Part shown: piece by piece, positions 8,670 to 17,534 of the stretch | How the letters are laid out: each line of letters opens with the position of its first letter | Numbering within the stretch: position 1 is the first letter of the stretch | Source: Fusobacterium varium | GTDB taxonomy: Bacteria; Fusobacteriota; Fusobacteriia; Fusobacteriales; Fusobacteriaceae | Direction: 5' to 3' | Assembly (NCBI GenBank): GCA_002356455.1 | Contig: AP017968.1 | Coordinates: forward strand, 2,976,001-3,040,000 | Length of the DNA stretch: 64,000 bases | Notes under the pieces: generated by a model | Databases searched by the model: none | What the model saw: the letters and a program-made list of their open reading frames with translations, nothing else | What the model was told of the DNA's origin: nothing | Program-made: the position numbers and the translations under genes

Positions 8670-10226
8670 TTATAATACTAGTCCCATTTTTTCCGCTTTG
8701 AATATTTTTGCATCCATAGTTTTCAATTCATTTGAAATCAATGGCTTAAATTCCATTTGCCCTAATATATCTCTTTCTATGTCTATTCCTGGAGCTATCT
8801 CTATTAATGTTAATCCTTCAGGTTTTAGTTCAAAAACTGCCCTTTCTGTCACATACTTTACTTTCTTTTTATTTTCCTTTGCTAATTTTCCACTAAATGT
8901 AATCTGTTCAACATCTTTTACAAATTTTTTAATTTTTCCTTCTTGAAGTATTTTTAGTTTTCCATCAGCTATATCAAGTTTTAATCCTCCAGCAGTAAAT
9001 GTTCCACAGAATACTACTTCTTTAGCATTTTGTGTTATATTTATAAAGCCTCCACATCCTGCTATTTTAGGACCAAATTTCGACACATTTATATTTCCAT
9101 CTCCATCACATTGAGCAAGACCTAAAAATGCCATGTCTAATCCACCACCATCATAAAAATCAAATTGATATGGTTGATCTATTATACATACAGGATTTAC
9201 AGATGCTCCAAAATTAAGTCCTCCTGCTGGAGTACCTCCTATAGCTCCTGGTTCAACTGTTGGAGTAAAATATTCTTCTTGTCCTTCTTCATTTAGTACA
9301 GCAGCTATTACTTCTGGCATCCCTATTCCATAATTTATTATTTTCTTTTCTCTTGAAAGAAGCATTGCACATCTTCTTGATACTACTTTTCTTTCATCTA
9401 ATACTACTGATTCTATTTTTGGTGCTTTATCAGATATAACTCTAGTCACATATTCAAGATTAAAATCTTCAGCCAATGTTTGTTTATGATTTTCTAGATT
9501 TTCAGCAATCACTACATAATCTACCAATATTCCAGGTATTTTTACATTTTTGGGTTGAATTACTCCATTTTCTACTTTTTTCTTAACTTGAACAATTATC
9601 TTTCCACCAGCATTCTTTACAGCCATTGCTATTGATAATGTTTCCAGGGTTAATGGTTCTTCCTCAAATGAAATATTTCCATCCTCATCAGATGAAGTTC
9701 CTTTTAAAATACCAAAATTTGGTTTTTGTCCATGAAAAAATAACACTTCTCTTCCATTCAATGTTAATTTTTCAACAATATCTTCTATTGTAATACTATT
9801 AAGCTTTCCACCTTGGATTTCTGGATCCACAAATGTTCCTAATCCAACATGAGAAATAGTACCTGGTTTTCCAGCTGCCATATCTCTAAACATTTGAGCA
9901 ATTACTCCTTGTGGGAGGTTATATCCCTGCATATCATTGTTATTTACCAGTTGTGCCAGACCTGGAGCTAATCCCCAATGTCCTCCTATAGCTTTTTTTA
10001 TCATTCCTTTATGTGCAAAGTGATTAAGACCTTTTGTTTTCCCATCACCAAATCCAGCAGCAAACATAAGATCAAGATTCTTTGGTGTTCCCTTTTCCAA
10101 AAAAGACTTTTCCATCTCAATGAATATCTCCTCTGGACTTCCTATTCCCACAAAACCACATACCAGTAAAAATGAATCATCTTTTATTAATCTGGCAGCT
10201 TGAGATGCTTTAATAAACTCAGCCAT
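8670..10226 (-). CDS. Acyl-CoA:acetate CoA-transferase (YdiF / propionate CoA-transferase family)
   Basis: A family I CoA-transferase of 518 residues with alpha and beta halves fused in one chain. The catalytic Glu is expected at residue 325 in TVEPGAIGG, followed by the glycine-rich TPAGGLNFGASVNP. The family moves CoA between short-chain acids such as acetate, butyrate, propionate, lactate or acetoacetate; the substrate cannot be told from sequence. It stands alone between the butyrate operon and a divergent LysR gene. That regulator and the GntP-type permease beyond it suggest use of an imported C4 acid, which is inference. Confidence 0.9.
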   Translation of the reverse strand: MAEFIKASQAARLIKDDSFLLVCGFVGIGSPEEIFIEMEKSFLEKGTPKNLDLMFAAGFGDGKTKGLNHFAHKGMIKKAIGGHWGLAPGLAQLVNNNDMQGYNLPQGVIAQMFRDMAAGKPGTISHVGLGTFVDPEIQGGKLNSITIEDIVEKLTLNGREVLFFHGQKPNFGILKGTSSDEDGNISFEEEPLTLETLSIAMAVKNAGGKIIVQVKKKVENGVIQPKNVKIPGILVDYVVIAENLENHKQTLAEDFNLEYVTRVISDKAPKIESVVLDERKVVSRRCAMLLSREKKIINYGIGMPEVIAAVLNEEGQEEYFTPTVEPGAIGGTPAGGLNFGASVNPVCIIDQPYQFDFYDGGGLDMAFLGLAQCDGDGNINVSKFGPKIAGCGGFINITQNAKEVVFCGTFTAGGLKLDIADGKLKILQEGKIKKFVKDVEQITFSGKLAKENKKKVKYVTERAVFELKPEGLTLIEIAPGIDIERDILGQMEFKPLISNELKTMDAKIFKAEKMGLVL

Positions 10227-10338
10227 TTAACTCACTCCTTATTTTTACAAAAATACCTATCAGAATATTTTTGTATTCTTTTTTAGAACTAAGTCATGCC
10301 ATTTCATACACTAAATATGATTCTAATTTGTTAGTAGG

Positions 10339-10368
10339 ATTATAGTGCATTCTTTATAGAAAAGTCAA
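10339..10368 (-). promoter_or_regulatory. CoA-transferase promoter
   Basis: TTGACT (10368-10363), 18-nt spacer, TATAAT (10344-10339) on the minus strand, about 115 nt upstream of the start codon. The long leader contains an AGAATA..TATTCT inverted repeat (10263-10280) that might be an operator or RNA hairpin. The divergent LysR promoter lies about 90 nt away. Confidence 0.7.
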
Positions 10369-10432
10369 TAGATGTATCCAAAAATAAATTACTATCCTCG
10401 TTTATAAATATTTTTTCTTTAGTTTGAGAGAA

Positions 10433-10461
10433 TTTTCTATTTCATAAAAATATGTTATAAT
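10433..10461 (+). promoter_or_regulatory. lysR promoter
   Basis: Extended -10 TGTTATAAT (10453-10461) with a poor -35 (TTTTCT, 10433-10438) at 17-nt spacing. It faces away from the CoA-transferase promoter, the usual arrangement for a LysR regulator and its target. Confidence 0.5.
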
Positions 10462-10634
10462 ACTTGAGCTACGGATAACTTATATATATTATTCATTTTT
10501 TCTTTTATGAATTTAATTCATACAGCATATGATAAAAAAGTATTTAATTTTATGTCACTAAAGAGTGTATACTCTAAGTATAAAGAAAACTATTAAAATC
10601 TAAATTTCAATTATCTGAAAAGGAGGGGATTCTT

Positions 10635-11516
10635 ATTAATATAAAACTTTTGAATTACTTTGTTGAAATAGCCAGACAGGAAAGTTTTACAAATGCTTCT
10701 AAAAAATTATATATTTGTCAGTCAGCCTTAAGCAAGGCTATAAAAACTTTTGAAAGTGAATTAGATATCATACTGATAGACAGAACATCCAAAACTTTCA
10801 AGTTGACTCCAGAAGGACAGCTTCTTTATGAGAATGGTACCATTGCTTTGAAAGTTATAAATGAACAGCTCACTAAACTTCAAGATAGTATAAGTTTAGA
10901 AAAAGGAAGTATCAAAGTTGGAGTGCCTCCTGTAATAAGCACTATCTATTTTACCTCTACTATACAAGAATTCAGAAGTATGTACCCTAATATCAATCTA
11001 AGTGTTATTGAAGCTGGAGCTAATACAGTAAAAGATAAGGTTGAGAAAGGAGAGATAGATATTGGAGTGGTTATTCTTCCATTTTCATCTCAAGATTTTA
11101 ATATAACTTCTGTATTTATGTCAGATAATGTTGTTGTTGTTCATAAAAACCATCCTTTAGCTTCTAAAAAAGAAGTTTCATTTTCAGAAATTAAAGATGA
11201 ACCTCTTATCATTTTAAATGAAACTTATATGCTTCACGACAGAATAAAAGCTCTATGTGCTAAAGCTGGTTTTGAACCAAATATCATCTGCAGCAGCTCA
11301 CAGTGGGATTTTATTGCTGAAATGGTGGCTCTTAATCAAGGAATAAGCATACTTCCTAGACCTATACTCAGTAAATTTCATTCTAAAAATATCAGACTTT
11401 TGACTATTAAAGATCCTGAATTTCCATGGAACATAGCTCTTATTGTGAGAAAAGATAAATATGTATCCAAAGCTATAAAACTTTTTATTGAATTTGTAAA
11501 AAATATAGATTTATAA
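10635..11516 (+). CDS. LysR-family transcriptional regulator, apparent ATT start
   Basis: A 293-residue regulator with an N-terminal winged helix (about 1-65; ESFTNASKKLYICQSALSKA is the recognition region) and a periplasmic-binding-like effector domain (about 90-290). It is divergent from the CoA-transferase gene and probably regulates it, the permease downstream, or both. No ATG lies in frame near the start. AGGAGG at 10621-10626 is 8 nt ahead of an ATT at 10635, giving the expected LysR opening with INIKLLNYFVE. A TTG at 10650 is the conventional alternative, but is 23 nt from the ribosome binding site and cuts into the first helix. Confidence 0.9.
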   Translation: MNIKLLNYFVEIARQESFTNASKKLYICQSALSKAIKTFESELDIILIDRTSKTFKLTPEGQLLYENGTIALKVINEQLTKLQDSISLEKGSIKVGVPPVISTIYFTSTIQEFRSMYPNINLSVIEAGANTVKDKVEKGEIDIGVVILPFSSQDFNITSVFMSDNVVVVHKNHPLASKKEVSFSEIKDEPLIILNETYMLHDRIKALCAKAGFEPNIICSSSQWDFIAEMVALNQGISILPRPILSKFHSKNIRLLTIKDPEFPWNIALIVRKDKYVSKAIKLFIEFVKNIDL

Positions 11517-11593
11517 TTTCATTTTATCCCTTAATTTCATTTTTTATACCGTTGTATGATTTTTTTTCATAGTACTAATGAAATTCTAGTATT

Positions 11594-11622
11594 TTACTTT
11601 ATCTGCTTATTGAAATATAATT
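11594..11622 (+). promoter_or_regulatory. Promoter of the GntP-type permease gene
   Basis: TTTACT (11594-11599), 17-nt spacer, TATAAT (11617-11622). The -10 is preceded by TTGAAA, as in the promoter of the gamma-glutamyltransferase operon at 57616-57644. Confidence 0.6.
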
Positions 11623-11731
11623 TTAGCATAAAACTATCAGACCATTTTGTATATTAATTATAATTTTTGTTCTAATTTGTTGCTTTATAATTTCAATAAC
11701 ATGGTAAAAAATAAATTTAGGGAGGAAATAT

Positions 11732-13048
11732 ATGCTGGGTATACTTTTAGGTTTATTATTATTAGTTTTTCTTTCATATAAGGGATATTCTATTATATGG
11801 GTAGCACCACTTTCAGCTATAGTTGTAGCTTTATATGGATTTGGATTCAATGGTCATGTTTTGCTGGAGGCATATACTGAAAATTATATGGGATCTTTAG
11901 CTGGATTTACTAAATCATGGTTTCCATTATTCTTTTTAGGAGCTGTTTTTGGAAAGATGATGGATGTTACAGGAGCTGCTCGTGCAGTTGCGCATCTTCT
12001 TGTAAAATTTGTTGGAGCAAAAAGAGCTCTTCTTGGAGTTGTTGTAAGTTGTGCTGTCCTTACTTATGGTGGTGTAAGCCTTTTCGTTGTAGTATTTGCT
12101 ATATACCCACTTGCTATATCTCTATTCAGAGAAGCTGATTTGCCAAGAAAACTTATACCTGGTGCTATTGCACTTGGAGCGTTTACTTTTACAATGACAG
12201 CTTTTCCTGGAAGTCCTCAATTAAATAATATAATTGCTGGAAGATATTTCAATACTACTCCTTATGCGGCTCCTATTATGGGTATAGTTGCTGGATTGAT
12301 AATGCTTATTTGTGGGTATTTATATCTTTACTGGAAGCAAGAAAAACTAGTGAAAGCTGGAGAACACTTTATTGAACCTTCTAGCAGCATTAAAGAAGAA
12401 GAAGGGGATCTTCCAAATGAATATCTTTCACTAGTACCTTTAGTTACAGTTGTTCTTGTTCTTTATATACTGAGTAAAAAAGCTGGAATGGCTATAACAC
12501 CAGCAAGTATATTATCCCTCCTATGTGGAAATATTGTTGTTGCTGTACTTAATTTAAAAAAATCTAAGTTCTTCATAAAGGCATTAAATGAAGGTGGAAA
12601 TGGATCAGTAATAGCAATCTTAAATACTGCTGCTGCTGTTGGTTTTGGTGGAGTTGTAAGATCTGTGCCAGGATTCCAAGTTCTCACTGATAAACTTCTT
12701 GGAATTGACGCAAGTCCTTTAATTTCAGAAGCCTTAGCTATAACTCTTCTTGCAGGAGCAACTGGCTCTTCCTCAGGTGGTATGGGAATAGCATTGGAAG
12801 CTCTTGGTCCTCAATATATGGCTATTGCTGCATCTCAGGGAATAAGTGTTGAAGCTTTCCATAGAATAGCTACAATTGCTTCTGGAGGATTAGATTCTCT
12901 TCCTCATTGTGGTGCTGTTATAACTCTCTTAGCAGTTACAGGTATGACTCACAAAGATTCATACAACGATATTGGAATGGTTACTTGTGTTATTCCTCTA
13001 ATTGCACTGGCTGCAGCCTTAATTTTAGGGATGATAGGAATAGTATAA
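11732..13048 (+). CDS. GntP-family permease (gluconate / hydroxybutyrate type)
   Basis: A 438-residue inner-membrane protein with roughly a dozen hydrophobic segments. The pattern of GntP transporters is visible: an N-terminal LVFLSYKGYSIIWVAPLSA, a central TAFPGSPQLNNI loop, and a C-terminal GATGSSSGGMGIALEAL and SGGLDSLPHCGAVITLL. Members carry gluconate, D-beta-hydroxybutyrate or related acids with protons. The neighbouring CoA-transferase points to a short-chain hydroxy or keto acid, but that is inference. It has its own promoter and a terminator. Confidence 0.85.
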   Translation: MLGILLGLLLLVFLSYKGYSIIWVAPLSAIVVALYGFGFNGHVLLEAYTENYMGSLAGFTKSWFPLFFLGAVFGKMMDVTGAARAVAHLLVKFVGAKRALLGVVVSCAVLTYGGVSLFVVVFAIYPLAISLFREADLPRKLIPGAIALGAFTFTMTAFPGSPQLNNIIAGRYFNTTPYAAPIMGIVAGLIMLICGYLYLYWKQEKLVKAGEHFIEPSSSIKEEEGDLPNEYLSLVPLVTVVLVLYILSKKAGMAITPASILSLLCGNIVVAVLNLKKSKFFIKALNEGGNGSVIAILNTAAAVGFGGVVRSVPGFQVLTDKLLGIDASPLISEALAITLLAGATGSSSGGMGIALEALGPQYMAIAASQGISVEAFHRIATIASGGLDSLPHCGAVITLLAVTGMTHKDSYNDIGMVTCVIPLIALAAALILGMIGIV

Positions 13049-13078
13049 CTTAAAATTAAATATAAAATCTTAATAAAA

Positions 13079-13124
13079 AGCGGCTGTAAATTATCTTTAA
13101 GTTTAATTTCAGCTGCTCTTTTTT
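13079..13124 (+). terminator. Terminator after the GntP-type permease gene
   Basis: AGCGGCTG (13079-13086) pairs with CAGCTGCT (13110-13117) through one G-T pair, followed by a run of T. Confidence 0.75.
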
Positions 13125-13161
13125 TCTCTTCTTAAAATTCTAATTTTAATTTAGAATTAAA

Positions 13162-13172
13162 TTTGATATAAT
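13162..13172 (+). promoter_or_regulatory. Promoter of the methyltransferase gene
   Basis: Extended -10 TGATATAAT (13164-13172) with no good -35. The leader would be only about 15 nt, containing GGGAGGG as ribosome binding site for the ATG at 13196. Confidence 0.5.
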
Positions 13173-13195
13173 GCAATGGGAGGGAAAAACATATT

Positions 13196-13930
13196 ATGAT
13201 TATTAATGAATTTGAAACTATTATAGATCTTTTAAAAAAAGATATGAAGATAATCCAGAGAACTGACCACTTTGCTTTTTCTCTGGATTCACTTCTTATC
13301 ACAGAATTTGCATCTATTACTAAAAATATCAATAATATTGTAGACTTAGGAACTGGAAATGGAGCTATTCCACTTTTCCTTTCAAAAAAAACAAAGGCAA
13401 AAATAACAGGAATTGAAATACAAGAAATATCAAGTGATCTTGCAAGAAGGAATATAAAACTTAATAATCTTGAAAATCAAATTACTATCATCAATGATGA
13501 TATGAAAAACTGGAGAAAATATTTTACTACCCACACTTTAGATATGGTAGTATCTAATCCACCATTTTTTAAATTCAATGGCAATGAAGAACTTTTAAAT
13601 GATCTTACACAATTGACATTAGCAAGGCATGAAATATCCATTACACTCGATACTCTTATAGAAACCGCTACTGGATTATTAAAAGATAAGGGATATTTTG
13701 TTCTTGTTCATAGAGTTGATAGACTCATTGAAATAATTGAGCTTATGAAAAAACATCTTATTGAGCCAAAAAGAATTCAATTCTGCCATTCCAAAACTGG
13801 CAAAGAAGGAAAAATATTATTAGTAGAAGGAATTAAATACGGTAAACCTGGACTTAGAGTGTTGCCTCCATTATTTACTCATGATGATAATGGACAATAT
13901 TCTGCTGAAGTTTTAGAAATGTTCAAATAA
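13196..13930 (+). CDS. TrmN6-like tRNA (adenine-N6) methyltransferase
   Basis: A SAM-dependent methyltransferase of 244 residues. Motif I is VDLGTGNGAIPLFL (about residue 48) and the catalytic N6-amino methyltransferase motif is SNPPFF (about residue 121). It resembles E. coli TrmN6 (YfiC), which methylates A37 of tRNA1(Val), and the wider YfiC/YabB group common in Firmicutes. RNA is favoured over DNA as substrate by family likeness only. It may be co-transcribed with the ThrE genes that start 32 nt downstream. Confidence 0.85.
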   Translation: MIINEFETIIDLLKKDMKIIQRTDHFAFSLDSLLITEFASITKNINNIVDLGTGNGAIPLFLSKKTKAKITGIEIQEISSDLARRNIKLNNLENQITIINDDMKNWRKYFTTHTLDMVVSNPPFFKFNGNEELLNDLTQLTLARHEISITLDTLIETATGLLKDKGYFVLVHRVDRLIEIIELMKKHLIEPKRIQFCHSKTGKEGKILLVEGIKYGKPGLRVLPPLFTHDDNGQYSAEVLEMFK

Positions 13931-13962
13931 TTTATATTTTCATTCTTGGGGAGGAAGATTTT

Positions 13963-14718
13963 ATGAATGAAAACAGGGTTCTCATACTGGCTAACTTAGT
14001 GGGAAAAATAGCATTACAAAGTGGTGCTGAAACTTATAGAGTAGAAGATATAATAAACAGAATATGCCGCCATTATGGATTGAATGCTCAATGTTTTGTT
14101 TCAATTACTTGTATTATTACTTCTGTAAGAAACCACAAGGGAGAACTTTTCTGTTCTGTAGAGAGAGTTCCTAACAGAACTACTAATTTAAATAAAGTAC
14201 ATAGTATAAACCAACTAGTAAGAGATATAAAAAAATATTCTTTTGATGAGTTTGCTAAAAATATAAATATAATAGATAAGGAAGTTCCTTATAAAAAATA
14301 TATGTATTTTTTAGCCTACTGTTTTGGAGCTTTTTCTTTTGCACTTCTTTTTAAAGGAAAATTTAATGATGCCTGTTGTGCCTTTATAAGTGGAGGTCTT
14401 ATATTTGTTATATCAGATTTTGCTGCAAAACTTCAATCAAATAGTTTTTTTATAAATACTTTAGGAGGATTTATTTGTACTATATGCTCCTATCTTTCAT
14501 ATAAAATGGGATTTACAGATACAGTTTCCTACTCCATTATTGGAGCTATCATGCTTCTTGTTCCTGGTATAGCTCTTACAAATGCAATAAGAGATTTAGT
14601 GGCAGGAGATCTTCTTTCTGGAATATCTCGTGCTGTAGAAGCTTTTCTTGTAGGGGCAGCTTTAGCCATAGGTACTGGATTTGCATTATTTATCCTTGTA
14701 AGATTTGGAGGTATATAA
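13963..14718 (+). CDS. Threonine/serine exporter ThrE, N-terminal-domain protein
   Basis: A 251-residue protein matching the first half of ThrE (DUF1212). The cytoplasmic N-terminal part (about 1-115) carries the family-typical ALQSGAETYRVEDIINRI. Five hydrophobic segments follow (about 115-250). It probably exports threonine, serine or related small amino acids with the next gene, which supplies the second half. The ribosome binding site of that gene lies in the last codons of this one, so the two are translationally coupled. Confidence 0.88.
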   Translation: MNENRVLILANLVGKIALQSGAETYRVEDIINRICRHYGLNAQCFVSITCIITSVRNHKGELFCSVERVPNRTTNLNKVHSINQLVRDIKKYSFDEFAKNINIIDKEVPYKKYMYFLAYCFGAFSFALLFKGKFNDACCAFISGGLIFVISDFAAKLQSNSFFINTLGGFICTICSYLSYKMGFTDTVSYSIIGAIMLLVPGIALTNAIRDLVAGDLLSGISRAVEAFLVGAALAIGTGFALFILVRFGGI

Positions 14719-14719
14719 A

Positions 14720-15214
14720 ATGTTGTTAGAAATTTTATGGGCTGCTGCAAGTACTTTCGCTTTTGGTATTATATTTAATCTTAAAGGAAAAAAATTATTC
14801 TGTGCAAGCGCTGGTGGAGCATTAGGCTGGGCTGTATATATCTTTTTTAAATACAATGGTAGTTCTATTCCAGCATCATTTTTATACTCTTCAATTGCAA
14901 TTACCATATATTCTGAAATAATTGCAAGATTTTTGAAAACACCTGTTACATCTACCTTAATAGCCAGTCTTATCCCTTTGGTTCCTGGAAGTGGAGTATA
15001 CTTTACAATGTCCTATCTTGTCGAAAATAAAATAGAGGATGCTGTAGCAAAAGGAACTGAAACCATTCTTATAACAGTTGCTATTACTGTAGGAATAGTA
15101 TTTGTTTCCACTTTTTCTCAGATATATTATAAAATAAGAAGATATAATAAAATAAAGAAAAAAATAGATTTACGAAATTCTATAAAATTAAAAAAGCAAA
15201 TAAATAAATTTTAA
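14720..15214 (+). CDS. Threonine/serine exporter ThrE, second-half protein (DUF3815-like)
   Basis: A 164-residue membrane protein equivalent to the C-terminal half of ThrE, with about five hydrophobic segments, the TSTLIASLIPLVPGSGVYFT motif and a Lys-rich C-terminal tail. In Corynebacterium both halves are one protein; split pairs are common elsewhere. The start is the ATG at 14720, 8 nt after GGAGG, one base after the upstream stop codon. An in-frame TTG at 14705 overlaps that ribosome binding site. Confidence 0.86.
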   Translation: MLLEILWAAASTFAFGIIFNLKGKKLFCASAGGALGWAVYIFFKYNGSSIPASFLYSSIAITIYSEIIARFLKTPVTSTLIASLIPLVPGSGVYFTMSYLVENKIEDAVAKGTETILITVAITVGIVFVSTFSQIYYKIRRYNKIKKKIDLRNSIKLKKQINKF

Positions 15215-15215
15215 T

Positions 15216-15263
15216 AAAAAAGAAGTTTCTCTAAAATTTTGTTTACCAGAGAAACTTCTTTTT
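15216..15263. terminator. Bidirectional terminator between thrE and the sensor kinase gene
   Basis: A perfect long stem (AAGAAGTTTCTCT at 15220-15232 with AGAGAAACTTCTT at 15248-15260) with A and T runs outside both arms. It serves the convergent thrE pair on plus and the kinase gene on minus. Confidence 0.85.
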
Positions 15264-15277
15264 TATTAGGTTTTATC

Positions 15278-16669
15278 TTAATTAAATTTTATATCAAATA
15301 TTACAAAATTACCATTTTTTTCAAATTTCATACTATATTTAAGCTGGAGAAGTTCTAAAATATTTTTTACAATAGAAAGACCTAAACCTGTTCCTCCATA
15401 TTTCCTATTTCTTGAAGAATCTAGTTTATAAAAAGGTTTAAATATTTGAGCAAATTTTTCTTCTGAAATAGACTCTGCACTATTTAGTATTCTTAAATTA
15501 TTATTTTTATAATTTATTTCTATTATTCCTCTCTTATCTGTATATGAAATTGCATTAGTTAAAAGATTATTTAATATAATTGAAAGCTTTCCTAAATCTT
15601 CTACAATAATTTTATCTTCTATATTAACAAATAAATTTATTTTTCTTTCTTCTATATCCAATTGATATTTAGTTAAAAGTCCATCTATAAACTCTTTTAT
15701 TTTTATCTCCCTTTTTTCTATTCTAAAGAAATTAGACTCATATCTATGATAAGAGTTTAAATCCTTTATCATATTATTAAGATAAATTCCTTCACCAAAC
15801 ATGACTGAATATATTTTTTCTATTTCTTTGGGATCTTTAATTATTTTATCCTGAAGCATTTCTATATATCCATTTATAATAGCAATAGGTGTTTTAAGTT
15901 CATGACTTATTGAGTTCATAAAATCTTTTTCAAATTTCATAAGATTTTCATTTGTTTCAAGTTCTTTTTTCAATTGTTTATTTACAAGGCTTAGTTCATC
16001 TATATTATTTTTTAATACTTGAGCCATATTATTTATATTTTTTCCAAGCCTTGTAAGTTCATCATCACTTTTAAATTCAATTGTTTTTGAAAAATCAAGA
16101 TTTGACATTTTTTTTGATACTTCTTCTAAGAGTTCTATAGGTCTTGACATCTTTTTTGAAATAAAATATGTTAAAATAAATACTACTGGTATAATAAGAG
16201 CTGTTACATAAAAATATGCAGATAAGATTATATGACTTATCACTTCTGGTATTACCATTAATGATGATATCACAATAAATTTTTCTTTATCTACTTTTTT
16301 TATAATATATATATTATTCAAAAGGCTTGTTCTCTTTACAAATTTTACAATGCTCTCATTTATTTTCATATGCTCTATATCAATTTTTAAATCTCTATTA
16401 TTAAGATATTCAAAAATATATGCTTTAGGTTTCTCGCTTGTTAAATCTACAATATCTATTTTTATTTCTTCTTTCTCTTCTATTCTTTTCTTATATTCAG
16501 CTGAAAATGAATTTATATTTACAAATGTTGTTATTTCTCTCAATTCTTTAGCTTTTTTCTTTTTAATATATTCATTGACATAAAAACTATTAAACCCATA
16601 TATTATAACAAGGGGCATATATGTAATAATAACAAATATAAAAAATATTTTATAAAAAATTTTTTTCAT
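15278..16669 (-). CDS. Sensor histidine kinase
   Basis: A 463-residue two-component kinase. Transmembrane segments at about 5-29 and 145-169 enclose a periplasmic sensor domain of about 115 residues rich in Lys, Glu and Ile. A HAMP linker (170-222) follows, then the H-box with phospho-acceptor H256 (NSISHELKTPIAI) and an ATPase domain ending in GGTGLGLSIVKN. It lies 21 nt behind the OmpR-type regulator gene and pairs with it. The stimulus is not evident. Confidence 0.92.
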   Translation of the reverse strand: MKKIFYKIFFIFVIITYMPLVIIYGFNSFYVNEYIKKKKAKELREITTFVNINSFSAEYKKRIEEKEEIKIDIVDLTSEKPKAYIFEYLNNRDLKIDIEHMKINESIVKFVKRTSLLNNIYIIKKVDKEKFIVISSLMVIPEVISHIILSAYFYVTALIIPVVFILTYFISKKMSRPIELLEEVSKKMSNLDFSKTIEFKSDDELTRLGKNINNMAQVLKNNIDELSLVNKQLKKELETNENLMKFEKDFMNSISHELKTPIAIINGYIEMLQDKIIKDPKEIEKIYSVMFGEGIYLNNMIKDLNSYHRYESNFFRIEKREIKIKEFIDGLLTKYQLDIEERKINLFVNIEDKIIVEDLGKLSIILNNLLTNAISYTDKRGIIEINYKNNNLRILNSAESISEEKFAQIFKPFYKLDSSRNRKYGGTGLGLSIVKNILELLQLKYSMKFEKNGNFVIFDIKFN

Positions 16670-16690
16670 AAATAACCATATTCCTTTATT

Positions 16691-17353
16691 CTATTTTATT
16701 TCAAATTTATATCCAACACTTCTTATAGTTTTAATATATTTCTCTCCAATTTTTTTTCTAAGATTTTTTATATGAACATCTACTATTCTGTCATTTCCTG
16801 TATAATCATATCCCCATATTTCTGTAAGCATTTTTTCTCTGCTTAAAGCTATATTTTTATTTTTTATAAAATACATCAAAATTTCATATTCCTTAGGAGC
16901 AAGATCTAAATCCTTTCCTCCCTTACTTACACTATGAGAAATATCATTTATTTTAATATTCCCGACTTCTATTTCATTATTTATGTTGATATTACTTTTA
17001 TTTTTTAAAATCGTTTTTACTCTCGCCAAAAATATTTTATTGCTGAAAGGTTTTGTTATATAATCATCTGCTCCTATCTCAAAACCAAATACCTCATCAT
17101 TTTCATTATCTCTTGCAGTTATAATTATCACAGGAACAGAGCTGTATTCTTTTATTTCACGACATATACTCCATCCATCTTTTTTAGGAAGCATTATATC
17201 TAATACCACAAGATCAAAGGGTTTTTCATAAAAAATTTTCATTGCCTCTTCTCCATCTGCTGCTTCTGTCACTTCATACCCTGCTGTCAGCAAATATACC
17301 TTTAAAATATTTCTTATTTCTTTTTCATCTTCTACTATCAGAATCTTTTTCAC
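16691..17353 (-). CDS. OmpR-family response regulator
   Basis: A 220-residue regulator with a receiver domain (D52 as phosphorylation site, acidic E8-D9, T79, K101) and a C-terminal OmpR/PhoB winged helix (about 125-218, ending RTIRSVGYKFEIK). It starts with GTG right behind GGAGGG. The porin gene lies upstream on the same strand with a terminator between, so the porin is a conceivable but unproven target. Confidence 0.93.
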   Translation of the reverse strand: MKKILIVEDEKEIRNILKVYLLTAGYEVTEAADGEEAMKIFYEKPFDLVVLDIMLPKKDGWSICREIKEYSSVPVIIITARDNENDEVFGFEIGADDYITKPFSNKIFLARVKTILKNKSNININNEIEVGNIKINDISHSVSKGGKDLDLAPKEYEILMYFIKNKNIALSREKMLTEIWGYDYTGNDRIVDVHIKNLRKKIGEKYIKTIRSVGYKFEIK

Positions 17354-17388
17354 AATCCCTCCATCAACTAAAAAGTTCTTGTTTCCAA

Positions 17389-17397
17389 ATTATATCA
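17389..17397 (-). promoter_or_regulatory. Promoter of the response regulator-kinase operon
   Basis: Extended -10 TGATATAAT on the minus strand (17397-17389) with no recognisable -35. The same ATATGATATAATTT text recurs in the plsY promoter near 46823. Confidence 0.5.
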
Positions 17398-17437
17398 TAT
17401 AAAAAAAATAATAAAAAGAGAATCCTTGTTATTCTTT

Positions 17438-17480
17438 AAAATAAAAACCGATTCCTGAACTTCAGCAGAAATCGGCTTTT
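17438..17480 (-). terminator. Terminator after the porin gene
   Basis: On the minus strand GCCGATTT and AATCGG flank a 15-nt loop and are followed by TTTTTATTTT (17447-17438). T runs on both sides suggest it may work in both directions. Confidence 0.75.
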
Positions 17481-17534
17481 TAAAAATACCATAATTAATT
17501 TCATTATAAAATATAGCTACTATTTTTCATTCTA

